DNA from: AE-B3B sp964543295
GTDB taxonomy: Bacteria; Aerophobota; Aerophobia; Aerophobales; AE-B3A
Length of the DNA: 64,000 bases
Assembly (NCBI GenBank): GCA_964543295.1
Contig: CAZIXA010000001.1
Span: 224,064 to 288,063 of the forward strand
Reading direction: 5' to 3'
The notes under the pieces are model-generated. The model saw only the letters and a list, made by a program, of their open reading frames with translations. It did no database searches and had not been told where the DNA came from. Positions within the stretch are counted from its first letter, which is position 1, and each line of letters starts with the position of its first letter. Below, piece by piece: positions 7,741-16,472 of the stretch. Both the position numbers and the translations under genes were made by a program.

Positions 7741-8637
7741 ATGGAAAACTTGAAGGCTGGATTTATTACTTTAATAGGTAAACCTAATGCAGGAAAATCG
7801 ACTTTAATCAATCAGTTGGTAGGAGAAAAGATTGCTATTACTTCGACTAAGCCTCAAACCACTCGAAACGTCGTCAGGGGAGTGGTAACCTTTGATGAAG
7901 CTCAGGTGGTCTTTCTGGACACACCTGGGATAACCAATCTCACCCAGGTCAAAAATCTGGTGGACAAGCACATGATAGAAGAGGCACTTAGGAGTCTAGA
8001 GGGAGTGGATTTAATAGCGGTAATAGTGGAACCCTCTACTGTTTCACCTGAGGATCGGTTTATTTTAGAGAATTTAAAAAATATACCTAAGCCTGTTTTT
8101 CTAGTTATCAACAAAATAGATAAAATAAAGCCACATAAGCTAGATTCTATAAAAAGTGAATATGAGACCCTTTTTTCTTTTGTTAAAATTGTTCCCATCT
8201 CGGCCAAAAAAGGAACTAATCTTTCTATCTTAATGGGAGAAATGATCCAGCATCTTCCCCTTCATCCTGCCTATTATGGTTCAGATTTCATTACTGATCA
8301 ACCAGAACGTATTCTGGTAGGGGAATTAATTAGAGAAAAGATCTTCGATCTTACCCATGATGAAATACCATATTCGGTGATGCTTAAGGTAGATCAATTT
8401 GAAGAAAGACCCAAAAATTTAATTTATATCCGGGCATCCATTTATGTCGAACAGGTTTCCCAAAAGGGGATTTTAATCGGCAAATCGGGAAAAATGATAA
8501 AAAAAATAGGTAGTCTAGCTAGAAAGGAGATAGAAAAGCACCTTGGCTGTCAAATCTACCTAGATCTATGGGTAGGGATCAAAAAGCACTGGCGCAGGCG
8601 TACGGAATCTCTTAAGGAACTAGGATATAAGATATAA
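7741..8637 (+). CDS. era: GTPase Era
   Basis: 298 residues. G1 is GKPNAGKST (residues 13-21), G3 DTPGI (about residue 60) and G4 NKID (about 124), with a C-terminal KH RNA-binding domain containing GILIGKSGKMIKKIG. Era binds 16S rRNA near the anti-Shine-Dalgarno tail and assists 30S assembly. There is little ribosome-site sequence directly before the ATG. It ends 11 bases from the convergent proB stop. Confidence 0.96.
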   Translation: MENLKAGFITLIGKPNAGKSTLINQLVGEKIAITSTKPQTTRNVVRGVVTFDEAQVVFLDTPGITNLTQVKNLVDKHMIEEALRSLEGVDLIAVIVEPSTVSPEDRFILENLKNIPKPVFLVINKIDKIKPHKLDSIKSEYETLFSFVKIVPISAKKGTNLSILMGEMIQHLPLHPAYYGSDFITDQPERILVGELIREKIFDLTHDEIPYSVMLKVDQFEERPKNLIYIRASIYVEQVSQKGILIGKSGKMIKKIGSLARKEIEKHLGCQIYLDLWVGIKKHWRRRTESLKELGYKI

Positions 8638-8648
8638 ATTTGGAGATA

Positions 8649-9767
8649 CTATAATATCACCAGATTATCTCGATGGATGACCTCGTCATAATATTTGTAT
8701 CCGAGCTGAGATTTAATAAGATGGCTTTTAATTCCTTTTATTTTTTCCAGTTCTTGCGATGAATAGTAGGTAATGCCCCGGGCAAACTCTCTATTATCTT
8801 TATCTAATAAGCTTACCGAGTCACCGACTTCAAATTTCCTTTTTACCTCAATTACGCCGGAGGGAAGAAGACTTCTCCCTTCTTGAAGCAAGGCTCTTTT
8901 AGCACCTTTATCTACTACAATCTTACCCTTAAGGAAGTGGCCATAAGCAATCCACCTCTTGCGGGAAGTAAGCCGATTCTGCTGGGGAAGAAAGAGAGTT
9001 CCTACCTCTTTTCCAGCAAAAAGCTGGGGTAAAAAATCTCTATCCTTACCTCCTACAATTACTGGAATACCCGAACGAGTAGCTATTTTTGCCGCTTTTA
9101 TCTTAGTTTGCATTCCTCCTATTCGTCCTTCTACCGAGGTGGACTGAGCAACCTCTTCCATTTCTTCGCTTATGTAAGAGACTTTTCTGATTAGTTTTGC
9201 CTTCGGGTTTCTTCTTGGGTCCTCACTATATACGCCTTTTATATCCGAAAGAATTACCAGGAGATCCGCATCTACCAGACCTGCAACTAAGGCCGAAAGT
9301 GTATCGTTATCTCCGAACTTAATCTCTTCCACAGCGACTGTATCATTCTCATTAACCACCGGGATAATTTTAAGCCTGAGAAGAGTAAGGAGAGTATTAC
9401 GAGCGTTCAAGTAAGAAGAACGGCTGGAAAGATCCGCAGCACTTAAGAGCACCTGTCCTACAGAAATATGGTATTGTTGGAAAAATTGACAGTAAAGATT
9501 CATCAGATGGGTTTGCCCTACACTAGCGAGAGCTTGCTTGGAAGGAATGGCATCAAAATTTTTTCTTGTTCCCAACTCTCTTCTCCCCATACCAATGGCT
9601 CCTGAACTAACCAAAACAACCTCCATGCCTCTTTCAGACAAGACAGAAATATCTCTGACTAGCTCCTCTATAAAGGTTAACTCGGGACTATGATCTTCCT
9701 TTAGTAAAAGGCTGCTTCCCACCTTTATGGTGACTCTATTTATAGAAGTAGCAAATCGATGCCGCAC
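8649..9767 (-). CDS. proB: Glutamate 5-kinase
   Basis: 372 residues: an amino-acid kinase domain (VTIKVGSSLL at the start, then GDNDTLSALVAGLVDADLL around residue 152 and LSDIKGVY) plus a C-terminal PUA domain (about 280-360). It catalyses the first step of proline synthesis, forming glutamyl-5-phosphate. proA is not adjacent. The queH gene lies directly upstream on the same strand with a 13-base gap. Confidence 0.95.
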   Translation of the reverse strand: MRHRFATSINRVTIKVGSSLLLKEDHSPELTFIEELVRDISVLSERGMEVVLVSSGAIGMGRRELGTRKNFDAIPSKQALASVGQTHLMNLYCQFFQQYHISVGQVLLSAADLSSRSSYLNARNTLLTLLRLKIIPVVNENDTVAVEEIKFGDNDTLSALVAGLVDADLLVILSDIKGVYSEDPRRNPKAKLIRKVSYISEEMEEVAQSTSVEGRIGGMQTKIKAAKIATRSGIPVIVGGKDRDFLPQLFAGKEVGTLFLPQQNRLTSRKRWIAYGHFLKGKIVVDKGAKRALLQEGRSLLPSGVIEVKRKFEVGDSVSLLDKDNREFARGITYYSSQELEKIKGIKSHLIKSQLGYKYYDEVIHRDNLVIL

Positions 9768-9780
9768 TATTCTACCTCCC

Positions 9781-10368
9781 TCAAAAAGGGCTGCTTATGC
9801 TATGATGAATTTTTCCTCTGAAGGGTTCCTTAAGCCAATTACTTTTCCGATACCTTTCAGCCTCGCTGTAAATGCATCCGCAATACTTCTGATGATATAA
9901 ACCCATCTTTTTTGAAAGTTCTCTGCCTTTCCGCCACCCTTCCTCTATCTTTTTTAAATAAGGCTTAACCCCATATTCTTTACCTAATACCTCCATTAAT
10001 TCTCCCAGTAATTTTTGGTCTTGATGAGGAGAGATCATTAGGGTTGAACCAAAATAGTCAAATTTTCCTTTGCGAGCAAATATAGCCGTCTGCCTCAAAC
10101 GTAGCTCATAACAAAGAAAACATCGCTTAGATTCTCGATACACCACCCTGCGAAGAAAACCTTTAAGATCATATTCATCTTTGTAAATAATTCTCACCTT
10201 CTCTTTTTTCGCCCATAATTTGACCGCCTCTAAACGCTTTTGGTATTCTGAGAAGGGATGGATATTGGGATTATACCAAAATCCCATGAGTTCCTCAAAT
10301 TCCTCTCTTAGCTTGACAAAGGGATAGACTGCACAGGGAGCACAACAGAGGTGAAGAAGAATTTTCAT
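9781..10368 (-). CDS. queH: Epoxyqueuosine reductase QueH
   Basis: 195 residues, the former DUF208 family. Cys pairs HLCCAPC (residues 6-12), CFLC (mid-protein) and YCGCIYSE near residue 162 match the Fe-S and metal ligands of QueH, which reduces epoxyqueuosine to queuosine in tRNA. It replaces QueG in many anaerobes. It lies between proB and the nitroreductase gene on the minus strand. Confidence 0.9.
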   Translation of the reverse strand: MKILLHLCCAPCAVYPFVKLREEFEELMGFWYNPNIHPFSEYQKRLEAVKLWAKKEKVRIIYKDEYDLKGFLRRVVYRESKRCFLCYELRLRQTAIFARKGKFDYFGSTLMISPHQDQKLLGELMEVLGKEYGVKPYLKKIEEGWRKGRELSKKMGLYHQKYCGCIYSEAERYRKSNWLKEPFRGKIHHSISSPF

Positions 10369-10380
10369 GGAGAAGACCTT

Positions 10381-11091
10381 TTATTTCACATATCCCACAG
10401 GAAGGACATAGAGTGGCTTATAGTTTTTGGGTAGGCTCAGCAAGCGGGAAACTTCCTCGTCCCAGAATGCTCCAATGGGGACAGTTCCCAGGCCCAAGGC
10501 CACTACCTGAAGACAGATATTTTCTCCCACATACCCCACTTCTATATGAACATACCTCAATCCTCTTTCTCCATATTTTGCGGTAGTTCTTTCATATTCT
10601 GCTGCTATTACTACCGAGACAGGGGCATCGGCAATGAACATCTGCCCCAGGCATGCCTTCGCTAAAGCCATCTGATAATTACCTCTTAGCATAAGATATG
10701 GGGTATGGTTATCCGGATGATAATGATATACTCCAGCTTCGAGTTCTTCAACTTTCTTAACCACAAGATAAAGCTCCAGAGGATAAAGAGCTCCAGCCGA
10801 TGGTGCTGCTCTTTTAAATCCTTTTTCCTCGGTAATACCTTGAGCAGCCCAGAGAATCTGCGAGACTTGCCTTAAGGATAAAGCCCTCTCCTGAAAATCC
10901 CTTTCTGATCTTCTTTTCTTAATCGCCTCCTCAAGGGAGATTTTTCCCTTCACTATGGGCGGAGGTAGCTTTATGGTCTTGATTTCATTAGCTGCTTCGG
11001 TTTGCATAAAGGAAAATCCAGAAAAGAGCAAGGCTGCACCTCCTACAAAGCCAATCGTCATAATCTGGGCTACTATACTTTTTATCCTCAT
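10381..11091 (-). CDS. SagB-type nitroreductase with N-terminal signal/anchor
   Basis: From the ATG at 11091, 236 residues; a TTG at 11148 would add 19 residues that look unlike a signal peptide. The first 30 residues form a hydrophobic segment (IMTIGFVGGAALLFSGFSF), predicting export or anchoring. The rest is a nitroreductase/SagB-like flavin domain: KRRSERDFQERALSL, AAPSAGALYPLELYLVV and VHIEVGYVGENICLQ are typical of the SagB-type subgroup. FMN probably binds at a dimer interface. The substrate is unknown, and no precursor peptide or YcaO gene is nearby. A perfect 8-base palindrome lies directly before the ATG. Confidence 0.8.
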   Translation of the reverse strand: MRIKSIVAQIMTIGFVGGAALLFSGFSFMQTEAANEIKTIKLPPPIVKGKISLEEAIKKRRSERDFQERALSLRQVSQILWAAQGITEEKGFKRAAPSAGALYPLELYLVVKKVEELEAGVYHYHPDNHTPYLMLRGNYQMALAKACLGQMFIADAPVSVVIAAEYERTTAKYGERGLRYVHIEVGYVGENICLQVVALGLGTVPIGAFWDEEVSRLLSLPKNYKPLYVLPVGYVK

Positions 11092-11097
11092 TCTACG

Positions 11098-11117
11098 CCA
11101 AATCTTTTCAGATTTGG
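11098..11117 (-). other. Perfect hairpin at the nitroreductase start
   Basis: CCAAATCT and AGATTTGG are separated by TTTC, 6 bases upstream of the ATG at 11091. It covers the place where a ribosome site would sit, and no Shine-Dalgarno is visible there. This could restrict translation or mark that the start lies elsewhere. Confidence 0.45.
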
Positions 11118-11324
11118 AAGAAAAGGAAGGAGGCAACAGGTATCCCAAGAAAACAATATTTAATATTTAAACCTTCCCAGAGGTTGGTCTGTAGGCCAAT
11201 TACGTCAACGCAAGTTTTCAGCTTATCCAGCTCTCTCTTAACAGATAGTATGTACCTCCCCTCTTACCTTTAAAAAGTCTTCCTGCTGCGGCCACAATTA
11301 TTCTACCAGCTTCTTCCGTTTCTT

Positions 11325-11900
11325 TTAAAATCTATATCCAACCAAAATCGTGAATCCACCTGCCTCTACTCCTTTTACATCTGCTGTGCTGTACTTTGCT
11401 TCGGCAAAGAGGTTTTTTCCCAGAGTAATTCCTCCCTGAACATGAAATCCAACGTCTGATTCCTCCTCACTTACACCAAAGATGGGTATACCCGCCCATC
11501 CTACCTCGTACTCGACCTTCGCCAAATAATACCCTATACCCGCTCCTATATAAGGGGAAAAGCCTTCCCTTCCGGGAAAGAAGTAGAGAAAAGTCGCAGT
11601 AAGAGGGATAACGCTCCATGTGGCTTTGGCTGTTACTCCATAAGCAGTTTCCTTTTTTTCTTTGGAAAAATACTCTGCTCCAATACCAATTCCATAAGGT
11701 GGAAAAGCCCAAAGGTAATCTAGTCCAAAAGTGAAGTCGCTTCCCCAAATATCTTCGACATCCTTATCACCGGGCATAAAATAGCCCACTTTTGGCGCAA
11801 ATCCTGATTTTGGCTGAGCCTGAGCAAGACCCGTCAAACCCAGGATTAGCCCCACTATCAATAACATTACCGCCACCTTCTTACATCTTTTTAGACTCAT
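11325..11900 (-). CDS. Outer-membrane beta-barrel protein
   Basis: 191 residues. The signal peptide ends near LTGLAQAQ (about residue 29). The mature part has alternating amphipathic strands rich in Gly and aromatics (FSPYIGAGIGYYLAKVEYEV, HVQGGITLGKNLFAEAKY) and ends in a C-terminal Phe, as in outer-membrane barrels; about eight strands fit its size (OmpW/OmpA-like). AAGGAGG lies 7 bases before the ATG. It follows the CsgG-like gene on the same strand with a 97-base gap, so the two may form an export unit. No enzymatic residues are seen. Confidence 0.82.
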   Translation of the reverse strand: MSLKRCKKVAVMLLIVGLILGLTGLAQAQPKSGFAPKVGYFMPGDKDVEDIWGSDFTFGLDYLWAFPPYGIGIGAEYFSKEKKETAYGVTAKATWSVIPLTATFLYFFPGREGFSPYIGAGIGYYLAKVEYEVGWAGIPIFGVSEEESDVGFHVQGGITLGKNLFAEAKYSTADVKGVEAGGFTILVGYRF

Positions 11901-11997
11901 TCAAATCCTCCTTTTCTCGTTGCAACGAATGATGTTCGGTTAATTTGTTATTTTCAGTCTCTGGATAAAACGTTCTTCACCTCCTTTTTCTTCTGAC

Positions 11998-13626
11998 TTA
12001 CTTTTGTAAATCGACCAAATCGCCAACCTCAATCTCTTTTCCTACCCCCAGAAGCGTGATTTTGCCGATGGCTGCCCGCTCATGGACTTGAGAAATTTTG
12101 ATCTCAGCTATTTTGTCTTTTGTCTCCAGAATAACTTCTCCCGTTTCCGGATCGGTTATCGTCTCAGTTATCCTTCTTACACTGAAGATGTCATCAACTT
12201 TAACTCCTTTTTGACTTCCTACATTGATAACAACCTCATCGTCACTTACCTTAGCCACTAATCCTTCGATGACTTCAGGCTCAACTTCAGGGGTAACAGT
12301 AGGTGTTACCTCGGGAGTTACCACCACGGGTGTCAAACCGACCGTCTTTTCCTCAATTCCCTTGGCTACGTCTTCAACTGCTTTGGTGGTGGCTTTGCCG
12401 AGAATATGTTCCTGGAATCTTGAGCTGCCGAAAGCAAAACCAGATAGATCACCCCAGTTTTCACTAAGGGCAACGTTACTCTGACTCTTAGCCCCTTGTC
12501 CGATTACGGCGGCCATGATCTCTGAGGTCTCCACATTAACTAATCTGGCATTAAGGGTACATCGTGCCCGCCATTCAGCAAGTTTTCCCACCACGGGAAG
12601 ATTTATAATTTTTGAGTCCAGGCTAAATTGGGTGACCGTTCCAAAAACAAAGAGCTGTACCCCCAGGATCCTTCCTATCCTGGCTGCCGTAGCTGCATTA
12701 ACTACTCCTTCTCTAGCCAGATTCTGCTCCTGAAGTACCTCGTCCAGGCGTTCTCGCTCCACCACACTGAACCTACCACTGTTTACCAGTTCGGTGACCA
12801 ACATATCTGAGATCCCTTCGCCAGGGTCCCAATCCCATCCCCACCAGCGTTGTATCTGGCCTAGCTTGAAGGGCATCACCGCGATGCGGATCTTCGCCTG
12901 AGTAACTGTGGGAGTTACGGTAACCTCGGGTGTAACCGTAGGTGTCACGGGAGTTACCACCACGGGTGTCAAACCGACCGTCTTTTCCTCAATTCCCTTG
13001 GCTACGTCTTCAACTGCTTTGGTGGTGGCTTTGCCGAGAATATGTTCCTGGAATCTTGAGCTGCCGAAAGCAAAACCAGATAGATCACCCCAGTTTTCAC
13101 TAAGGGCAACGTTACTCTGACTCTTAGCCCCTTGTCCGATTACGGCGGCCATGATCTCTGAGGTCTCCACATTAACTAATCTGGCATTAAGGGTACATCG
13201 TGCCCGCCATTCAGCAAGTTTTCCCACCACGGGAAGATTTATAATTTTTGAGTCCAGGCTAAATTGGGTGACCGTTCCAAAAACAAAGAGCTGTACCCCC
13301 AGGATCCTTCCTATCCTGGCTGCCGTAGCTGCATTAACTACTCCTTCTCTAGCCAGATTCTGCTCCTGAAGTACCTCGTCCAGGCGTTCTCGCTCCACCA
13401 CACTGAACCTACCACTGTTTACCAGTTCGGTGACCAACATATCTGAGATCCCTTCGCCAGGGTCCCAATCCCATCCCCACCAGCGTTGTATCTGGCCTAG
13501 CTTGAAGGGCATCACCGCGATGCGGATCTTTTGTGCGGCTGCATTCTCCTGAGGAACAAATAAACCACTGGCCAGCAAAACCAGAAATAGACCGACTAAC
13601 AACGCACTTTTTTTCTTTCTCAACAT
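11998..13626 (-). CDS. CsgG-like exported protein with two identical CsgG domains
   Basis: 542 residues. A signal peptide (LLVGLFLVLLASGLF) ends near residue 30. Two identical CsgG-type domains follow (about 34-225 and 246-437; IRIAVMPFKLGQIQRWWGWDW, ERERLDEVLQEQNL, GVQLFVFGTVTQF), joined and followed by Pro/Thr/Val linkers (TPTVTPEVTV). The C-terminus (about 450-542) resembles a FlgT_C-type domain (GLVAKVSDDEVVINVGSQKGVKVDDIFSV). CsgG proteins act at the outer membrane, forming secretion pores or periplasmic assemblies; no lipobox Cys is seen here. AAAGGAGG precedes the ATG. Two tandem CsgG copies in one polypeptide are unusual. Confidence 0.85.
   Translation of the reverse strand: MLRKKKSALLVGLFLVLLASGLFVPQENAAAQKIRIAVMPFKLGQIQRWWGWDWDPGEGISDMLVTELVNSGRFSVVERERLDEVLQEQNLAREGVVNAATAARIGRILGVQLFVFGTVTQFSLDSKIINLPVVGKLAEWRARCTLNARLVNVETSEIMAAVIGQGAKSQSNVALSENWGDLSGFAFGSSRFQEHILGKATTKAVEDVAKGIEEKTVGLTPVVVTPVTPTVTPEVTVTPTVTQAKIRIAVMPFKLGQIQRWWGWDWDPGEGISDMLVTELVNSGRFSVVERERLDEVLQEQNLAREGVVNAATAARIGRILGVQLFVFGTVTQFSLDSKIINLPVVGKLAEWRARCTLNARLVNVETSEIMAAVIGQGAKSQSNVALSENWGDLSGFAFGSSRFQEHILGKATTKAVEDVAKGIEEKTVGLTPVVVTPEVTPTVTPEVEPEVIEGLVAKVSDDEVVINVGSQKGVKVDDIFSVRRITETITDPETGEVILETKDKIAEIKISQVHERAAIGKITLLGVGKEIEVGDLVDLQK
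12312..13530 (-). repeat. Exact in-frame tandem duplication, 583 bp, offset 636 bp
   Basis: 12312-12894 and 12948-13530 are identical where I compared them, offset by 636 bases (212 codons). The interval between copies codes a PT/V-rich linker. Both copies encode the same residues with no silent differences, so the duplication is recent, is kept identical by gene conversion, or is an assembly error. Confidence 0.9.
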
Positions 13627-13749
13627 CTAAATCCTCCTTTAAGTCTTAATCACAAAGATACCTCTTGTTTCTTACCCTACAAATCACCTCCCTCTTTTTG
13701 ATCCCAGCTTCTCAAAAGTTATTCTTGATACATTGCGTGAGACTGCCAA

Positions 13750-13777
13750 AAAGGAGAAACGTTCCCTATCCTTCTAA
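13750..13777 (-). terminator. Possible terminator after tRNA-Leu
   Basis: On the minus strand an AAGGA/TCCTT stem with a weaker inner pairing (GGGA/TTTC) is followed by TTTTT. It lies about 17 bases downstream of the tRNA 3' end. The stem is short. Confidence 0.35.
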
Positions 13778-13793
13778 CCCTACCTTCATCCAA

Positions 13794-13878
13794 TGCCGGG
13801 AGGGGGATTTGAACCCCCATGGACTAAACGTCCACATGGCCCTCAACCATGCGCGTCTACCACTTCCGCCATCCCGGC
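13794..13878 (-). tRNA. tRNA-Leu (anticodon GAG)
   Basis: 85-base class II tRNA on the minus strand. The acceptor stem is GCCGGGA/TCCCGGC, and the anticodon arm CATGG-TTGAGGG-CCATG gives GAG. There is a long variable arm (TGGACGTTTAGTCCA) and a T arm with GGTTCAAATCC. The discriminator is A. No CCA is encoded, unlike the Ala and Pro tRNA genes in this window. Confidence 0.96.
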
Positions 13879-13891
13879 TTGCTACGGCTTA

Positions 13892-13919
13892 AGCATAGCA
13901 AACTTTCAAAGAATGTAAA
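13892..13919 (-). promoter_or_regulatory. Predicted promoter for tRNA-Leu
   Basis: Minus strand: TTTACA (13919-13914), 16-base spacer, TATGCT (13897-13892), 14 bases from the tRNA 5' end. Position and spacing suit a tRNA promoter. Confidence 0.55.
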
Positions 13920-13933
13920 CAGCTAGCCAATCA

Positions 13934-14617
13934 TTATTCTTCCTTTGAGAGACGCTCAATGTCTTCTTCTTCGCCTATCACCAGCAAAATATCTCCCTTT
14001 TCGATAACGTCATCGGACTGAGGAAGATAGTTTATTCTCTCCACCCGCTCGTCTTCCCCCTCCCCGGATACTTTCTTCATCTCTAAAATGTTTACTTTGT
14101 ATTTCTGTCGGATTTTAAGATCACCTATCCTTTTACCCCAGAAAGATTTAGGGGATCGGATCTCTGCTGCACTATACTTATCAGAAATTGAGACGTAATC
14201 GAGGACACTGGAAACCAAAAGATTCTTGGCTAATCTCTTGCCCATCTCCATCTCAGGTAAAACTACCCTATCCGCTCCTACAAGACTCAGTATTCGATCT
14301 TGAATATCTGATGCGGTCTGGGAGGCCCGAGTAATGACCATTGGAACACCTAGTTGCTTAAGAAGAGCCGTAGTAAGAACAGAAGCCTCAAAATCTCCTA
14401 TGCTCACGATGGCCACATCTACCTGATTTATCCCTTGAGATTTCAAAGCTTCCTCATCTGTAGAATCCAACTTAACAGCTAGATCCACAATTTCGGCAAA
14501 TTTATCAACCAACTTGCCATCTTTATCAACAGCGATTACCTCAGCTCCCCTTTCGGCCAAACTCTGGGCTACCGTTCCACCAAATCGTCCTAGTCCGATG
14601 ACTGCAAACTTACGCAT
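13934..14617 (-). CDS. trkA: Trk/Ktr potassium uptake regulatory subunit (RCK)
   Basis: 227 residues: an N-terminal Rossmann RCK domain (GLGRFGGTVAQSLAERG at residues 8-24, then DKD) and a C-terminal TrkA_C domain ending in KGDILLVIGEEEDIERL. This single-unit form matches KtrA-like gating rings that bind ATP/ADP or NAD and control the membrane subunit. It lies 10 bases downstream of the transporter gene on the same strand. Confidence 0.93.
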   Translation of the reverse strand: MRKFAVIGLGRFGGTVAQSLAERGAEVIAVDKDGKLVDKFAEIVDLAVKLDSTDEEALKSQGINQVDVAIVSIGDFEASVLTTALLKQLGVPMVITRASQTASDIQDRILSLVGADRVVLPEMEMGKRLAKNLLVSSVLDYVSISDKYSAAEIRSPKSFWGKRIGDLKIRQKYKVNILEMKKVSGEGEDERVERINYLPQSDDVIEKGDILLVIGEEEDIERLSKEE

Positions 14618-14627
14618 TTTTTTCCTC

Positions 14628-16265
14628 CTACCCTATCATTACTCTTTCTTCAGGGTATTCATAAAGCTCACTAATTCTTCTTCCCCCTATAGCTAATGCC
14701 AGGGTTAGAGGACCAATTCTTCCCACCAGCATAGTGAGGATGATGACAACTCTACCCACTGGGGTCAGATTAGGGGTCAACCCTCTGGATAAACCAACCG
14801 TGCCAAAGGCGGAAAGATCCTCAAAAAGTATATTAATGAAGGAAGCGTTTTCAGTTAAAGCAAGGATGAAAGTGGAAATGGCAATCCATCCCAGAGCTAG
14901 AATGACAACACATAAGGCCTGATAAACTATCAGGCGAGGTATAGCACGGCGGAAGACTTCCACTCTGTTTTTCCCCTGAGCCATAGATTTGATGGTAAAA
15001 ATTAGTGTAGCAAAAGTGCTGGTCTTAACACCTCCTCCAGTGGAGCCAGGAGAGGCTCCTATAAACATGAGGACAATGAGCAAAAAAGCAGAAGATACAG
15101 ATAAACCACTTATATTTAAGGTATTAAACCCGGCTGTTCTTGCGGTTACTGATTGAAAATAGGCTCCCAACAATTTTTCTTTAAAGGAAAGATTCTCCGT
15201 AGTTCCTCCTAGAAGAATAAGACTGAGCCCCGTTACAATTAATATGCCTGAGACTAAAAGTACCAGCTTACTCTGGAGAGACAAAGACCGTTTTTTCCCC
15301 TTGAGACGCGCATATACCCAGCGTAGAAGATTAGTTATCACCATAAATCCCAATCCTCCCAGGATTATCAAACTACTCATAATAAGATTAACTCCTAAAT
15401 TCCCTCGATAACTCATAAAACTATCCGAAAAAAGGGAAAATCCCGCGTTACAGAAGGCTGAAACAGAATGAAAGATAGCAAAATAGAAACCAGACACCCC
15501 TGCTCCATATCTGGGTAAGAATTGGCTATACAACAGAAGAGCCCCAGCTGCCTCTATAATGAAAGTGATGGTGAGAATTGATAAAAGTAAAGATCCAATT
15601 CTACCTAGCCTTCTGTAATTGAGTATATCTTGAAGCAAACCCCTATCTTTGAGTCCAAATCCCTTGCCTAAGACAAGGGCAAAGAAAGAGGTAAAAGTCA
15701 TCAATCCTAGACCTCCTATTTGCACTAATGAAAGGATAGTTAATTGTCCGAGCAAGGAAAAATGAGTTCCCGTATCGACAACAATGAGTCCCGTAACACA
15801 GGTCGCCGAAGTAGCAGTAAAAAGAGCACCCAGGAAAGTGGTCTCCTTTCCTGATGCGGTAGAGCGGGGTAAAAGAAGCAGCATAGTCCCTATACCGATG
15901 ATAGTGAGAAAGGTCAAAATAACTACTAAGGAGGGATTTAGCTTCAGAATGAGAAGAGCTTTGTTGAGTTGAGGCAGTTTGAGAAGCAAGGCCACAAGAA
16001 TATACCCCTGAGAGACTACTATACAGGCCTCGGCCGGAGAAACGATATCAATCCTTCCTAAAAACTGAGCCAATTCAGGCACAGTAAATAACTTCTTAAT
16101 AAATAAAATTAGGATAAAAAAGGTGCCAATAACTACTCCATCAACTTTATTAGCGATCAAATAAGCTCGCTTCTCTTTCGCTAAGGCTAACTTAAAGAAA
16201 AATTCGGCAAGAAATATCCCTACAATAAATAGATCCATACGATGGAGGACAGCTTCGGTTTTCAC
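14628..16265 (-). CDS. trkH: Trk/Ktr-type potassium transporter membrane subunit
   Basis: 545 residues from the GTG at 16265. It has repeated selectivity-filter segments of the TrkH/KtrB family (SATCVTGLIVVDTG, FHSVSAFCNAGFS, TARTAGFNT, SAFGTVGLSRG) and many membrane helices, forming the K+ channel-like part gated by the neighbouring TrkA. There are extra N-terminal hydrophobic helices before the TrkH core. The GTG has no ribosome site. The open frame continues to a TGA at 16389-16391 and encodes another credible membrane helix (LNIFITGVALAAILSLIL) but has no ATG, GTG or TTG before 16265, so the real start may be non-standard or lost to a frameshift near 16390. Confidence 0.87.
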   Translation of the reverse strand: MKTEAVLHRMDLFIVGIFLAEFFFKLALAKEKRAYLIANKVDGVVIGTFFILILFIKKLFTVPELAQFLGRIDIVSPAEACIVVSQGYILVALLLKLPQLNKALLILKLNPSLVVILTFLTIIGIGTMLLLLPRSTASGKETTFLGALFTATSATCVTGLIVVDTGTHFSLLGQLTILSLVQIGGLGLMTFTSFFALVLGKGFGLKDRGLLQDILNYRRLGRIGSLLLSILTITFIIEAAGALLLYSQFLPRYGAGVSGFYFAIFHSVSAFCNAGFSLFSDSFMSYRGNLGVNLIMSSLIILGGLGFMVITNLLRWVYARLKGKKRSLSLQSKLVLLVSGILIVTGLSLILLGGTTENLSFKEKLLGAYFQSVTARTAGFNTLNISGLSVSSAFLLIVLMFIGASPGSTGGGVKTSTFATLIFTIKSMAQGKNRVEVFRRAIPRLIVYQALCVVILALGWIAISTFILALTENASFINILFEDLSAFGTVGLSRGLTPNLTPVGRVVIILTMLVGRIGPLTLALAIGGRRISELYEYPEERVMIG

Positions 16266-16388
16266 TCCTAGATAAAAACCGTACTCCAGGATAAGAGAGA
16301 GGATAGCTGCAAGAGCAACCCCCGTAATGAAGATATTCAGGTGAGATGTAACTTTGGGATAGTTAATTGCAATTCCCTCTTTTAGTAA

Positions 16389-16460
16389 TCAGGCTTCATA
16401 ACCAAAAATCAGGCGTGACTGACCACCCACCCAAGATTTTCGCTGAATACTGACCACTGA
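16389..16460. repeat. Quasi-tandem short repeat, trkH upstream region
   Basis: Read on the minus strand: AGTAATCAGTGGTCAGTATTCAGCG ... GGTCAGTCACGCCTGA, a chain of imperfect ATCAGTGGTCAGT-type units. Related ATCAGTAATCAC units end the rsfS gene at about 20097. These low-complexity units fill the 207-base gap and carry no gene. Confidence 0.45.
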
Positions 16461-16472
16461 TTACTAGTTTAA

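Noticed and set aside
11218..11295. 25-residue frame (GTG start) between the barrel protein and the nitroreductase
   Set aside because: No ribosome site and no recognisable family; too short to support, although its residue pattern looks protein-like.
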